Origin: Equus caballus | Lineage: Eukaryota; Chordata; Mammalia; Perissodactyla; Equidae | Direction: 5' to 3' | Assembly: GCF_041296265.1 (NCBI RefSeq) | Contig: NC_091693.1 | Span: 9,457,001-9,521,000, forward strand | Length of the DNA: 64,000 nucleotides | Part shown: positions 1 to 12,100 of the stretch, piece by piece | Numbering within the stretch: position 1 is the first letter of the stretch | Layout of the letters: each line of letters starts with the position of its first letter | The notes under the pieces: generated by a model | The model's input: the letters and a program-made list of their open reading frames with translations, nothing else | Databases searched by the model: none | Told to the model about the DNA's origin: nothing | Program-made: the position numbers and the translations under genes

Positions 1-161
1 GACCATCAAGCTGCTGCTTCAGGGTGAACAGGGAGGGCACCCTGGGGACAGCTGCGTGTGTCCCTCCTGAGCAGTTGTCAGAGCAGGTGCCTCCCCCCAA
101 GGCAGGACGTGGGGGCTGAGGCCAAGGCCACCTGCTCACCGCTGGCTCCGCCCGCCTGCAG

Positions 162-3100
162 TTGAGCATCGACAGTTGCTGGGTAGGCTCCTTCTACTGC
201 CCCCACCCCAACTTCACCGCCACCATCTACGACGCCATCGCCACTGAGAGCATCCTCTTCATCCGGCAGAACCAGCTCGTCTATTATTTCACGGGCACCT
301 ATATCACACTCCACGAGAGCAACCGTGGCAGCGGTGAGGGGCCGTGGCATCTCAGGTGGGGAGGGCGCCTCAGCGAGTCCGTCCACTGGAGGCACCTGGG
401 ACTGGAATTGCCGTGGGGGCGGGGGCGGGGGCAGGGGGGAGGGTGTCGAGGGAACTTTCCAAGGTCCTGAATCATCCCTGCCCTCCCTGCAGGGCCTTCT
501 CCCCTCTGCACGCTGGGGTGAGGCTTTCTCCCAGACCTTCCGAGGTACTGAGAACCAGCTGGGGGAGGAGGGAGGCTCGAGAGGGAAGGGAAGGAGCAGA
601 GAGAGAGAGACTCAGCATGCACGCGTGCACCCACACACACATGTGAGTGTCAGAAGGACAGAGACAGGCATACCAAGAGAGAAATCTGGGGGGTGGAGGA
701 GAGGCATAGAGAGTCAGAGAGAGAGAGACAGAGAGAGAGAGGGACGGGACACTGGAGAAGCAAAGCTGTGAAGGAGATTGATCAGAGAGGAAAAAGAGAG
801 ACTTCTTTTTCTTTTTTTTTTAAGATTTTATTTTTTTCCTTTTTCTCCCCGAAGCCCCCTGGTACATAGTTGTATATTCTTAGTTGTGGGTCCTTCTAGT
901 TGTGGCATGTGGGACGCCTCCTCAGCATGGCTTGATCAGGGGTACCATGTCCACGCCCAGGATTCGAACCGAGAAAACACTGGGCCGCCTGCAGTGGAGC
1001 GTGCCAACTTAACCACTCAGCCACGGGGCCGGCCCCTAAAGAGAGACTTCTGATTCATCCCCATCTTTTAACAATAGCAAAGCCCTCCAAGTCCTAGTTT
1101 TCCCCCCACCTAAATGAGCGATGTCGTTTAGACAGCTTATGGGGTCACTCAGACTTACAGGGTCACAGAAATGGGTACTGTAATGTATGTTCCATTAGTT
1201 AGTGCCTGTTCTCGACAGCCCCATTTTTCTCCCTTTCTTTCTGAGGGCACTTCGACAGTGGGAGAAACCAAGTTAAAATGGGCTTAAGCCAAAGAAAGGG
1301 GGTGTTTATTGGCTTAGATAGCTGAAAACCCCAGGAGCAAGTTGGTTTCAGGCATAGTTGGATCTAGGGGCTCACTGTAGCTATTAGACAGCCCCCTCCT
1401 TGTGGTGGCCATGGTGACTCCCCCCTTCCCCAGCAACTGCAGACTTTTATGCCCTCAGGGGCCCCAGGAAAGATCATCTCTTTGTTAGTGGTTGCAAGCT
1501 GGGACTGTCTTGGACTTGCCCAGTTTGGACACATGCCCAGCTCAGAACCAATCACTCTGGCCAGGGGAATGCAAGGGTGGGGTCAGCCCAGTCTGAACCT
1601 TGGGGATGGAGTGTGAGCAAGCAGGCTTTTCTCAAAGGCAGCTGGGGCCCTATACCAAGGGCCCCTCAGACACCACCCTGAACAGCTGCTCCAGCAGGAG
1701 AGGACAGGTAATAGGCTCATTAAGGCCGGGGAAATGTGGTTGGGGGGCCAAGGTCCCAGGTCCAAATGCTTGGGCCTGAGGCTCTATGCTGGCCCCCCAC
1801 AGGGAGCTGGGTTCGTGTCCTGGCCAAGGAGTGCATCAAGAAACTATGCCCTGTGCATTTCCATAGCAACGGCTCCGAGTACATAATGGCCCTCACCACT
1901 GGCAAGAACGAAGGTTATGTCCACTTTGGGACCATCACAGGTAAGGGTGAGGGCCCCTCCATACCCTCTCACCTCCAAGAATTCTGACCTCAGGCCCTCA
2001 TCCCTCACCAGGTGCCTTCAGGAGGGATCCCAGGCTGGAGGTTGTCCCTGTGAGTGGGGATGGGTTTATGCATGTGTAGGGGTAGGGCTTGGGGTCTATT
2101 ATGTATCTTTCATGATGTGTTTGGTTTCAAAGAGCAGAAGCCCAATTCAAAAATCATTTAGGCATAAAGAATTTGTGGACTTATATAAATGAAAAGACCA
2201 GATTTCAACTTCAGGCATGGCTGGATCCAGGGGCTCACAGGGTATATCATCAGAACTCTGTCTATCTCTTGGCAAGGTAGTATAGCATAGCGATTATAGC
2301 ACAGGTCTGGAGAGAAACCTCTCCGACACACCCAACTTAAGTCACCTGTGGCTTTCGACGGACACTTAACCTCTCTTTTTGGCCTCACTTCCTCATCTGC
2401 AAAATAGGGCTCATAGCAGTAGTACCTGCTTCATTGGGTGGACAGGAAGATTAAATAAGTTGGCATATGGGAAGTTCTTAGGACGGTGCTGGGGACATGG
2501 CGGGTGCTATAAAGGGTTTATTATCATGAGCCCTATGATTTGGCTTCGTTTTCAGGTAGATACTCCTCTCACGGGGGTTAAAGATGGCTCCCAGGAACTC
2601 AGGGTCACATCTCCCACCAGTTTGAGCCCCCAGTCTCCAGAGAATGGGAGCAGCCTCTTCCCCATTAACTCTAGCAGGAATCCCAGGGTGCACTCTGATT
2701 GGCCCATTGTGGGTCACGTGCCCAGACCTGAGCGGAGACAGACAGACTCTGATAGGCTAGATGTGAGTGACTGACAAGCCAGGGGGTGGGACCTGCTCCC
2801 TGGCATCCCAGGGACTAAGCCGGCAGGGAGGCCCCAGTGTTCCACCCTGGACAGTGGGATAGCTGGCGGGGCGCAGGGGGTGCCAGACGGGCTGGGAAGG
2901 GCCTGAGTGTGGACCTGCCCTGCTCCCCAGATGGCCGCGTGTCCTTCGAGTTGCTGCCCAGGAAGCAGTCCGTGTGCCAAGGGATACAAGGTACCCGTCT
3001 CCCAGAGGGGTCTGTGGCCGGCGGGTGGGCGTTCGAGCAGGTGGGAGAGCAGGGCAAGCGGGGAGAGGTGACGGGAAAGGATGGCAGTGTCTTGGGAGGG

Positions 3101-6100
3101 GTGGAGCGTTACAGGGGCAGACTTGGCAGTCACAGAGACGGTGGAGAGGGGCGGGGTCCGAGGACATCTCCGGACCGCCCTCTTCCCCGTCCAGTTGTCA
3201 ACTGCTCCATAACCTGGGCCATATACATGGAGGACCACCACCGCCTGCTGCTGCTGGTGGAGATCGAAGACCCTGCCGCCGGGAAGCGTTTCCAGGTGGT
3301 CAGCTACGACCTGGGTAATTGGGGCACCACGAGGGGCTGAGCGCCAAGGGGTGGGAGTCCAGGATGTGAACTGCGTGTCCATCCTGTGGGGTCTGCGCCC
3401 AGCAGACAGTGGGAGGAACTGTTGCTCATGTCACTCCTGGGTAAGGAGTAGTGGTGGAAAACAGGCTTGGTGGGCTGGAGAAACTGAGAGGAAGTCCATG
3501 TGACCAGAACAGAGGGGGAGGGAGGAAGGAGCGAGATTGGAGAGGTGAGCAGAAGCCAGATCTGGAAGGGCTTTGTGGCTCACAATAAGGAGATTTGATT
3601 TGATTTTACCTGAAGTGAGAACAGGGCTGCCACGTACAGTTGTAGAGGCTGTGCACTGCACTCCCCAGCCAAGGAATCAGAGGAAGCAAGTCCTGTGCCC
3701 TACCACCAAGCCTCTATCCTCTCAGAGGATATAATTCACACACAGAAACTCTAAGGGCTAACAGACCCCAGTGGGAAGCCATTGGAGGGTTTTTTAGAGA
3801 GTTGGGAACCTCGTGGCTTGCCCAGTTTCAGGTTTTGGAAGCTCAGGGCCTCAGGAGATTTTGCTATCTTCTCCCCACCCATAGTCAGTGATTACCTGGC
3901 CATCCTCTACACCATCCCGGAATTCATCCCTGACGGTAGGAGGGGAAGGCAAGGGGGTCTCAGAGGTGGGTGGGGTGAGAAAGGGCCCAGGTGGCCCCTC
4001 CTCACTGCTGTGTCCCCTCTGCCTCTGCCCGGCCAGCCCGAGGCCTGGAGTTCCTGATGATCCTAGGAACAGAGTCTTACACCAACTTCCCTATGGTGCC
4101 CAAGGGCATGTCCTACAACCCATACAACCACATGCTGTTCATCTGGGGCAACTTCCTCCTGCAGAGGTACGGGTCGGGGCGTGGTCTGCCTCCCCAGCCC
4201 CATTGCAGAGTGGGGGGGGGCGGGGGCTGAAGTCCCCGAGTTTTTAGAGGCTGCCTGAGTCCAGAAGTTGTCAGGACTGTGATGGGGGAAGTGCTGCTGG
4301 GGTGGCCAGGACTAGGATAGGGGAAGCTGATTTTGAAAACTGTGGCAGCCCCCTTGTGAGGACGCAGCCTAAGTGAGCAATGGCGGGGCACTGTCTGCAG
4401 AGAGGCTGGGATCCCTGTCACCCCTCAGGAACCTAGGGGCCCAGAGCCAGCTCCATAGGTGGTTGGCCGAATGCTCCTGCTTGCAGATGGGCAGGCCGCC
4501 CGGAGGGTTTGGAGTGGGGGGCGTCCCGTACATGTTCTCACAAGGCTAGTGAAGAACTGAGTGCACGGTTCCTGCCTCCGGCGAGGCCTGGAGTGGGGGG
4601 AGCAGATGCCCTCTGGGGGCCTGGCCTGGGCGCCCCCAGCTCCCCTCTCTGCCCTGCAGCTATGACAACGAAAACTTCATCTACCTGCTGGACTTCCCCA
4701 AGGAGCTGTCTATCAAGTACCTGGTCAACTCCTTCCGAGGGGAGATGGCGATTGTCACCGAGACCGAGGAGGTGGGCTGCCCTGTCCCTCTCCCCACTTC
4801 TTCTCTGCGTACCCCCAAACCCCGGGAGTCTCCCTTCTCCCCTGTCAGGGTAGAGGGGCCCAGGGGAGGGAAGACCCTCAGGGACCCCGGGTTAGGGCAG
4901 CCGAAGCTCCATTTATACCCTGGAACTCACAGGATCAGTGTCTTTTCCAAAGCCACTCAGCGGCGTGACAGACCTGTGCTCAGAGTTATCACCCGATTTC
5001 CCGAGGGGGCCCTCTTTCATTCATCCTGTGCTTGTTCATTTCATAAATATTGAGCACTTACTGTATGCCTGCCGCAGTGCTGGGGACACAGTGGTGACTG
5101 AGTCAGCCCTGGGCCCTGCCCTCACAGGGCCACAGTCCATCGGGAAGACAGACTCCTTCCCAGACAGTGACAGCTCAGAGTGGTCAGGGCCACAGTGGGG
5201 AGAACAGCGCCCATGGAAGTTCAGAGGAGGGCCTGATCCAGGCTGGGCGTGTGGGCATCAGGGAGGGCGTCATAGAGGAGGCCACATGGAGCGGGGACAT
5301 CCTAAAGGCTGAGCCTGAGGAGGAGGCCAGGTCTAGAGTCAAATGCATTGGGGGCCTAAAGGGGTGGGCATCAGTGCAGTGGTGGGAAACTGAGGCCGAG
5401 GGGATGGCGAGACCCTGCAGTGGGCAGAGAGTGAGAAGGAAGAAGAGGGCTGAGCCCTAGGAACCCCGGGCGTTAGGGGCCAGGATTAGGAATGCTTAAG
5501 TGGCAAGTCCTCGGAACTCAAGCAGACCAAAACCCGGAAGACACGTATCCTGGCGAGTGAGGGCTGGGCTCGGGGGAGCTCGGGTTCTGGCAAGGAGGGA
5601 GAAGGTACGTGAGCTCACCTGGTTCCAGCTGAGAGGCAGAGGTGGGGTCCGCGGTCCCCGTGCCCTCACACACACAGCTGGCTGTCACCCCCAGATCTGG
5701 TACCTCCTGGAAGGCAGCCACCGGGTGTACAAGCTGTTCCCGTCCGAGGGCTGGGAGGTGTACGTCAGCCTGCAGCGGATGCATCAGTCCTCTCTCCACG
5801 CCCCCAATGAGACCATGGTCACTCTCTTCTACGAAGACAGCAAACTGTACCAGGTGCTCGGCGGGGGCCGTGGGGAGACACCGGGGGGGGGGGGCTGCAG
5901 GAAGCTGACTGCAGCTCACCTGGCCCTGCGTTCCCGCTGCAGCTGGTGTACCTTATAAACGACCAGCAGGGCCGGCTCGTCAAGAGGCTGGTGCCCGTGG
6001 AGCAGCTTCTGATGTACCAGCAGCTGGGCAACCGCTACATCTTGGAGCGGCAGGGGTGAGAAGATGCTGGACCACGGCAGTAGTCAGAGAGCCCTGGGCA

Positions 6101-9100
6101 CTGCTCTGCTCCAGGGGTGGGGGTGGTGGGGAGCTGAGCCATCCCTAGTGACAACCTCCGGGCTGTGATGGGGGAGCTCAGGGCTTATGGAAGCTCAAAG
6201 CAGGGGCCTGGCCCAACCTGGGTGAAGGGCGCATCAGGGAGGGCTTCCAGGAGGAAGAGGTGCATGAGCACTTCTGTGACCGGAAGGGTAAGGAGGAAGT
6301 GGCCAGGGGGTAAGATGGAGAAGGGTGTTCCAGACGGGGGAACCACATGTGCAAAGGCCCAGAGGAGCAAAGGAGATTGGGTGTTCAAGAACTGAGAGAA
6401 AAGACAGTGCCGGTAGAGTGCAGTTGTGATGGCAGGGTGGACCAGGTGAGCCTGGGGTCAGAGGGAGGAACTTGAACTTCATCCTGAGGGGCCTGGGGAG
6501 CCATGATGGGACTAAGGAGAGGGACTCCATGGTCAGATTTTACTGTGTTCGGTGATGATCCTTCTGGTCACCTGCAGAGAGTCCGGGGAGGCATTTAGGG
6601 GGCGGGGGGAGTGAAAGGCCGCTTAGGAGCTTGAGTGCCCTGGGGCCAGGGGCATCTGGGATGAGGTCCAGGGCACCAGGACTGAGGCCGAGGAGGAAGG
6701 CAGGGCTGAATCAGATGTGGGGCCCCCGCAGCGCAGAGGGGAGAAAGGGGCCTGCGAGCGCGGAACAATCAGCTGCGTCCCCCTGCCGCCGCCAGGGGCC
6801 ACCTGACGCTCTCCTTCAGCAACCTCTGCCCCTTCACGGTGATGCGCCTGCGGGACCTGCCCAACCCGCAGATCTACACGCGCCAGGAGCGCTACCGCGC
6901 GCGGCCGCCGCGCGTGCTGGAGGCCTCGGGCTTCCACACCAGGAACTCGCTCGCCGTCTATCAGGGCCTCGTCTACTACCTGCTCTGGCTGCACTCCAAG
7001 TACTACAAGGTGGGCGTCCGGCGGCCCGTGGGGCCGGGGCCGGTCGAGACGGGATGGAGGAGGATTGGAAAGCCCGCGTGGCTGGAAGAACGGGCGCGGA
7101 GGGTGGAACAGAGCGGCGCTGCCTTGGAGAGTCTGAGGCTGAGTGGGGGCCGGCTGAGGACTATGAGCCGGGCTTTGAAGCATGGCTTTCAGGATGTGGT
7201 GTTGGGCTGAAAGCGGGACTTGGGGACAGGCCGGGGTATGCACCTTTTGCTTTGGGTTAGGGGCTGGGACTGAGGCCAGGAAGGGGGCTGGGAATGCCAC
7301 CTGCTTGGGGACTCACCCGCCCCGCCCCCCTCACGGTGCCGGCGGTCCCTGCAGCCATATGCGGACCCGGTGCACGACCCGACCTGGCGCTGGTGGAAGA
7401 ACAAGAAACAGGACCACGTGCGTGGAGAGGGCGGGGAGGCGGGGAGGGGCGGCCCGGACACCCCTCTCCGTGCCCCTCTGCGGACGCTGACTTTGCTCCT
7501 CGTCCCATCCCCCAGCATTACTACTTCTACCTGGCGAGCAACTGGCAGAGCGCCGGTAACGTGCACATTGACATGGCCAGCTACGAAAAGATCTACGACC
7601 TCAAGGCCGAGCACGAGCTGCCCGAGCGCATCTTCCTGGACAAGGGCGCCAGCTACCGCTTCTCCATCTTCCTGAGCGTCCGCGGGCACTCGTTCAAGTC
7701 GGAGGCCCAGAGCGGTCTGTGGGCGGGGCCTGCGCGGAGCCCGACGGGCGGACGGGGCGACGGCGGGGGCGGGGGCGGGCGCCTGGGCCCCATCCGAGGG
7801 GCGGGGCTTCTGTGGGCCGGGCGCTAGGCCCTGACCCCTCCCTCTGGCCCCGGCAGGCTTCTCCTTCTACCTGAGGAGCCGGTTGGATCTGGGCCTGGTG
7901 CTGGCCCACCCGCACTGCATTGAGGCCGTGGTCTGGCAGGAGCTCCTCATCAATCGCAACTCGGTGCTTTTCTGGGTAAGACCAGGCGGGGCGGGGGTGC
8001 CAAGGGGGGGCAGCGGACCCTGAGAAGCCCGCGGTCAGCCGTCCCTGGGTGCTCCCGCAAGCCTGCTGACCCCTTCCTTTCGGCCCCCACCCCCAGGTTA
8101 CCCTCAGTGATAAGAAGGCTTGCTTTGACCAGGGCATTAGTGGACACCATCTCATGAAGACCTCCATGCTCATTAAGGTGCGCCCCCGAGCCTGGAGGGA
8201 GGTAGGCGGGATGAGGGGAGAGAGCGGGCCCAGGGGGCCGCGGTCATCACCTGCTCCTACCCACAGGTGGTGGGCTCGGCCGGACACTGCTTCCAGAACA
8301 CGTACCAGGGGCCGCGCATGCAAGTATTGGACCTTGGGGTACTGGGCCCTGTGCAGGAGGGTGGGGGTTGGGGCGAGTCTCAACAGGGCTGGTTCCGAGT
8401 GCTCCCCGGGGGCATCCTACCGCGTTCATAATTTCTTCCCTCTCCTTCGTTTTCCTCCTTCATTCACCCACCCATCCACTCCCGCCTTTCATCCATTCCT
8501 GTTTCCAGAAAGGGCCGCCTTACTGGTTGTGTAGATTGCACACAAGCTTGTATGTTCCTCCTGGTCCTTCCCTGCCGGGGCAATGACTATCTGGGACTAA
8601 CCGTGTGACCATATTGCCCATCTAAAATTAAGTTTAAAAAAGGCAATGATGTTTGCTTCTAGACAGACAAAGAAACGGAGGGGCTGAAGGTAGGATGTAG
8701 TCTGAGCTGCGCTTCCTTTGTATGCTCAGGCTGGGGCCTTTCAGATTCTCCTCTCTCCCCTCACCCCCGCATTACAGATCAAGAGGCATGTGTATTTGGA
8801 AGGCTTGGCGCCTCTCTGGCTCCCCATCCTGGAAAAACTGGAAGCTGGAACTCACTGATAAGCAGTGGGTTCTCAATCTGTAAATAGGGTGCATGAAGGA
8901 GGGAAGAAATGAATTTACATCCAGTAGGTCCTCAATCAAACTTGCTTAGGTGAATAAAGGCTTGGAGTGTCTCTCAGCAGGCCAGCCCCAGAGGCGGGCC
9001 TACAGGGGGAAGGGGGCTGGGGCTGGGGTCTCACGCATCAAGCAGGAACAGATATCACGCCCTGCCCCCTGCCCCAAAGCTTAGTCATTCGTCCCACCAA

Positions 9101-12100
9101 TGCTTACTGAGTGCCTCCCACACGCCAGCAATTGTTTTAGGTGCTGGAGTTAGGAGGGTGACCGAAACAGACAAAATCTCTGTCCCCATGAAGCTGATGT
9201 TCTGGCGGGGGGGGGGGGGGGGGGCATTGATTTCTTAAGGCTGCCATAAGGAAATACTGCAGACTGGAATTTCTTCTCATCCAGTTCTGGCGGCCAGAAG
9301 GCCGAGGTTCTGAGGGAGAATCTGTTCCATGCCTCTCCTCGCTTCTGCTGGTTGCCAGTCCTCTTCTTGGAGAAGTGTCACTCCAATCTCTGCCCTCATC
9401 TTCCCAAGGCGTTCTCTCTGTGTGTCTGTGTCCAAATGTCCCTCTTCCCATAATGACACGAGTCCTTGGATTAGGGCCCACTCTGATGCAGCATGACCTT
9501 CTCTTAACTTGATGACGTCTGTAAAGACCCTGTTCCAAATTAGGTCAACCCACAACAGAGAGTCAGGCAATGAGCAGGAGAAATACAAGGTGCTGTATGT
9601 TAAGAGATGATGAGAGCTAGGAGAAAAGTAAGCAGCAAGGGGCAGGGGGGAGGCGAGCATTCTCCATGGGATGGTTCAGGGAAGGCCTGGCCCAGGGAAA
9701 GTGAGCAAAGACTTGAAAGAGAGGAGGAAGCGAGCCCCGGCGTTCTGTGTGGAAAGGCACAGCCGAGAGGGACGGGTGGTGGGAAGGCCTGGAGGCAGGA
9801 GGATGTTTCCTGTGTCAGACTAAAGGAACAGCCAGGAGCAAGTGTGGCTGGATCAAGGCGAGAAAGGAGGAAAGGGGAGAGAGACGAGGTCACAGTTGCG
9901 ACGGTGGGCAGATCACTGAGGCCCAGGGGGGCTGCGGTGAGTGAGATGGTACCCCGAGAGGGCTCTGAGCAGAGGAGCGGCTCGGGTGCTCACAGGGACC
10001 CTCTGGCTGCACCTGGGGGACAGACTGGGAGGGGCGGGGGCAGCAGGAAGACCAGGCAGGGAGCAAGGGTGGGGCGGAGGCGTTGAGGAGCTGAGTGAGA
10101 GAATGGCTCTGTGCTGAAGTTCAGAGATGACAGGATATCTGGAGGGATTGGATGTGAGGGGAGAGGGCGAGGTTTCCGGGATCAGGCCAAGGCTTGTATC
10201 CTGAACATGGAACGATGAGGTGCCAAGAATGAGATGGGTTGTGGTCAGATTGAATCCGAGACGTCCCTTAGACCTCTCAGTGAGCAAGTGGCCTCCGGGT
10301 AAAGTCTTTGGCCCAGGCCTAGCCTGGGAAGTGTTTAATCTATGGCCACCAACCCCTTTCCACAGTTGCTGTCAGGCCCAGGCCCGTCTCTGGATGCCCA
10401 TGTCCCTCTGGCGATTGGGTGAAACCCTTGGGCCCTCCCGCCGAAATGAGCCAGGGGCCCTTCCCTCTGAAGGCAGTGTCATGGGGCTCCCTGACCCTGA
10501 CCCCCATCCTGGCCTCTCCCTCCCTCATAGAGCCCACACTCCCTGGGTCTATTGTTTGAGAATTCGGGCCCAATTTCGGCCCCATGAAGCCCGCCTAGGA
10601 GTTGCCTTTTCCACAGGTGCAGGTGTCAGTGGTTTTGTTTCTGTCTTACTCTGGACGCAGCTCGAGCCAACCTGTCTCAGCTCCAATCCCAGCTCTGCCA
10701 CCTACCAGCTGTGTGGCTTTCGATCATTAATTAGTGGCTTGACCTCTCTGTGCCTCACTTTTGCCATCTCTAAGACGGAGATATTAGTAGTCTTTACCAC
10801 ACAAGGCTGTTATGAGGATTAAATGAATTTGAATATGTAAAGCATCTGGACATCACCCAGTGCCTTGTGCACAGTGAGAGCAGCTATTGCTCTAATGATA
10901 ATAGTGACCACACCCCTCCTGGTGAGGGTGAGCCTGGCAGTAGTGGTGGGGGATGTGGGAGGAGGGGTGTGGGAGGGGGTGTCCAGCGCGAGGCTCTTCT
11001 CCCCCAACTCAGGGTAACCTGATGGTGCCAATGTTCATCGGCTGCCCCCCGGGCAAGCGCCTGGCCTTCGACATCACCTACACGCTGCAGTACAACCGCC
11101 AGCAGAACAAACACTACTTCGACTGCGTGCACGTGGACCGCGAGATGCCCTGCTTCCTCTTCCGCGATAGTGCGTGTCCGGCTGTTCGCGCTCCTCTGCC
11201 CCCACCACTTGGCCCTCCCTGCCCGCTCACCTCGCCTCTGCTCTTCCTCTTGGTCCTCGCATCTCTCCTTCCTCCCCTCTCCGTCCTCCGCCTCTCGGGC
11301 CCAGCTAATTTCTTCTCCTCCTGGCTTCAACCCTCTCCGACTCCACAGTCTTCTACCCCTTCTTCTTGATCCAAGATTTGGTGACGGGAGATTCTGGCAG
11401 TTTTCAGGGCAGGTAAAGGCGTGGCCAAGCCAGCGGCTGACGGGAGTGGGGTGGCTGGAGTGGGCGGGGCAATAAGGGGGGTAGGTGGTAGAGGTAATGC
11501 GGGACTCAGGACACCGAGGCCAGTCCCTGCGCACCTCTGCTCCCCGCAGCTACGTGCTGAAGGTGGTGGGCGGCGGGCCCACCCTGGACACCATCAAGGA
11601 ATACAGCGAGGAGGACATCTACCGTTACAACAGCCCCCTAGACAAGTAATCCCTGTGGGCCCTGGCCCCCACCCCCCATCGGCCTTCCTCTCCCGCAGAC
11701 CCCTCCCGCTTCCCGCCACAGACCTCGCCCTTGCTGCAAGCCCCGCCCACAGCGCCAGCTCCTAGGGTCCCGCAGACTCTGGCCCCGCCCACGCCGCGAG
11801 GCCCCGCCCGCCAAGGGCTCCGCCCCTCCTTCCCCTGCTCACCGGCTGGCCTCGCTCTGGGCCCGCGGCCGAGGCCCGCCCCGCCCCGCCCCGCCCCCAC
11901 TGAGGTCCCGCGGTCCCGCACAGGACCGACAGCCTCATCTGGACCACGAGGAACGCAACGACCACCGAGGACCCGGCCTTCAACATCTTGTCCCACCAGA
12001 GCTTGGGCATCGAGTGAGTGCATGGCCTGGCTGCAGGCCACCTTACCCCCACCTGCCCACAATCCCTTCTGCCTCCGTCCTCAAGCCACGCTGACCGCCT

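Noticed and set aside
1-30. Possible CATSPERG exon end (TIKLLLQ followed by GT at the left edge)
   Set aside because: The TIKLLLQ frame leaves one spare base, but the next exon (162) starts in phase 0, so the junction does not fit. Too little sequence to decide.
2714-3382. Minus-strand 222-codon frame
   Set aside because: It overlaps two CATSPERG exons on the other strand and has no domain or codon signal.
10953-11369. Read-through of the CATSPERG exon at 11013 into the next intron as an alternative coding end
   Set aside because: The frame stays open by chance; the next exon is in a different phase and clean GT/AG sites are present.
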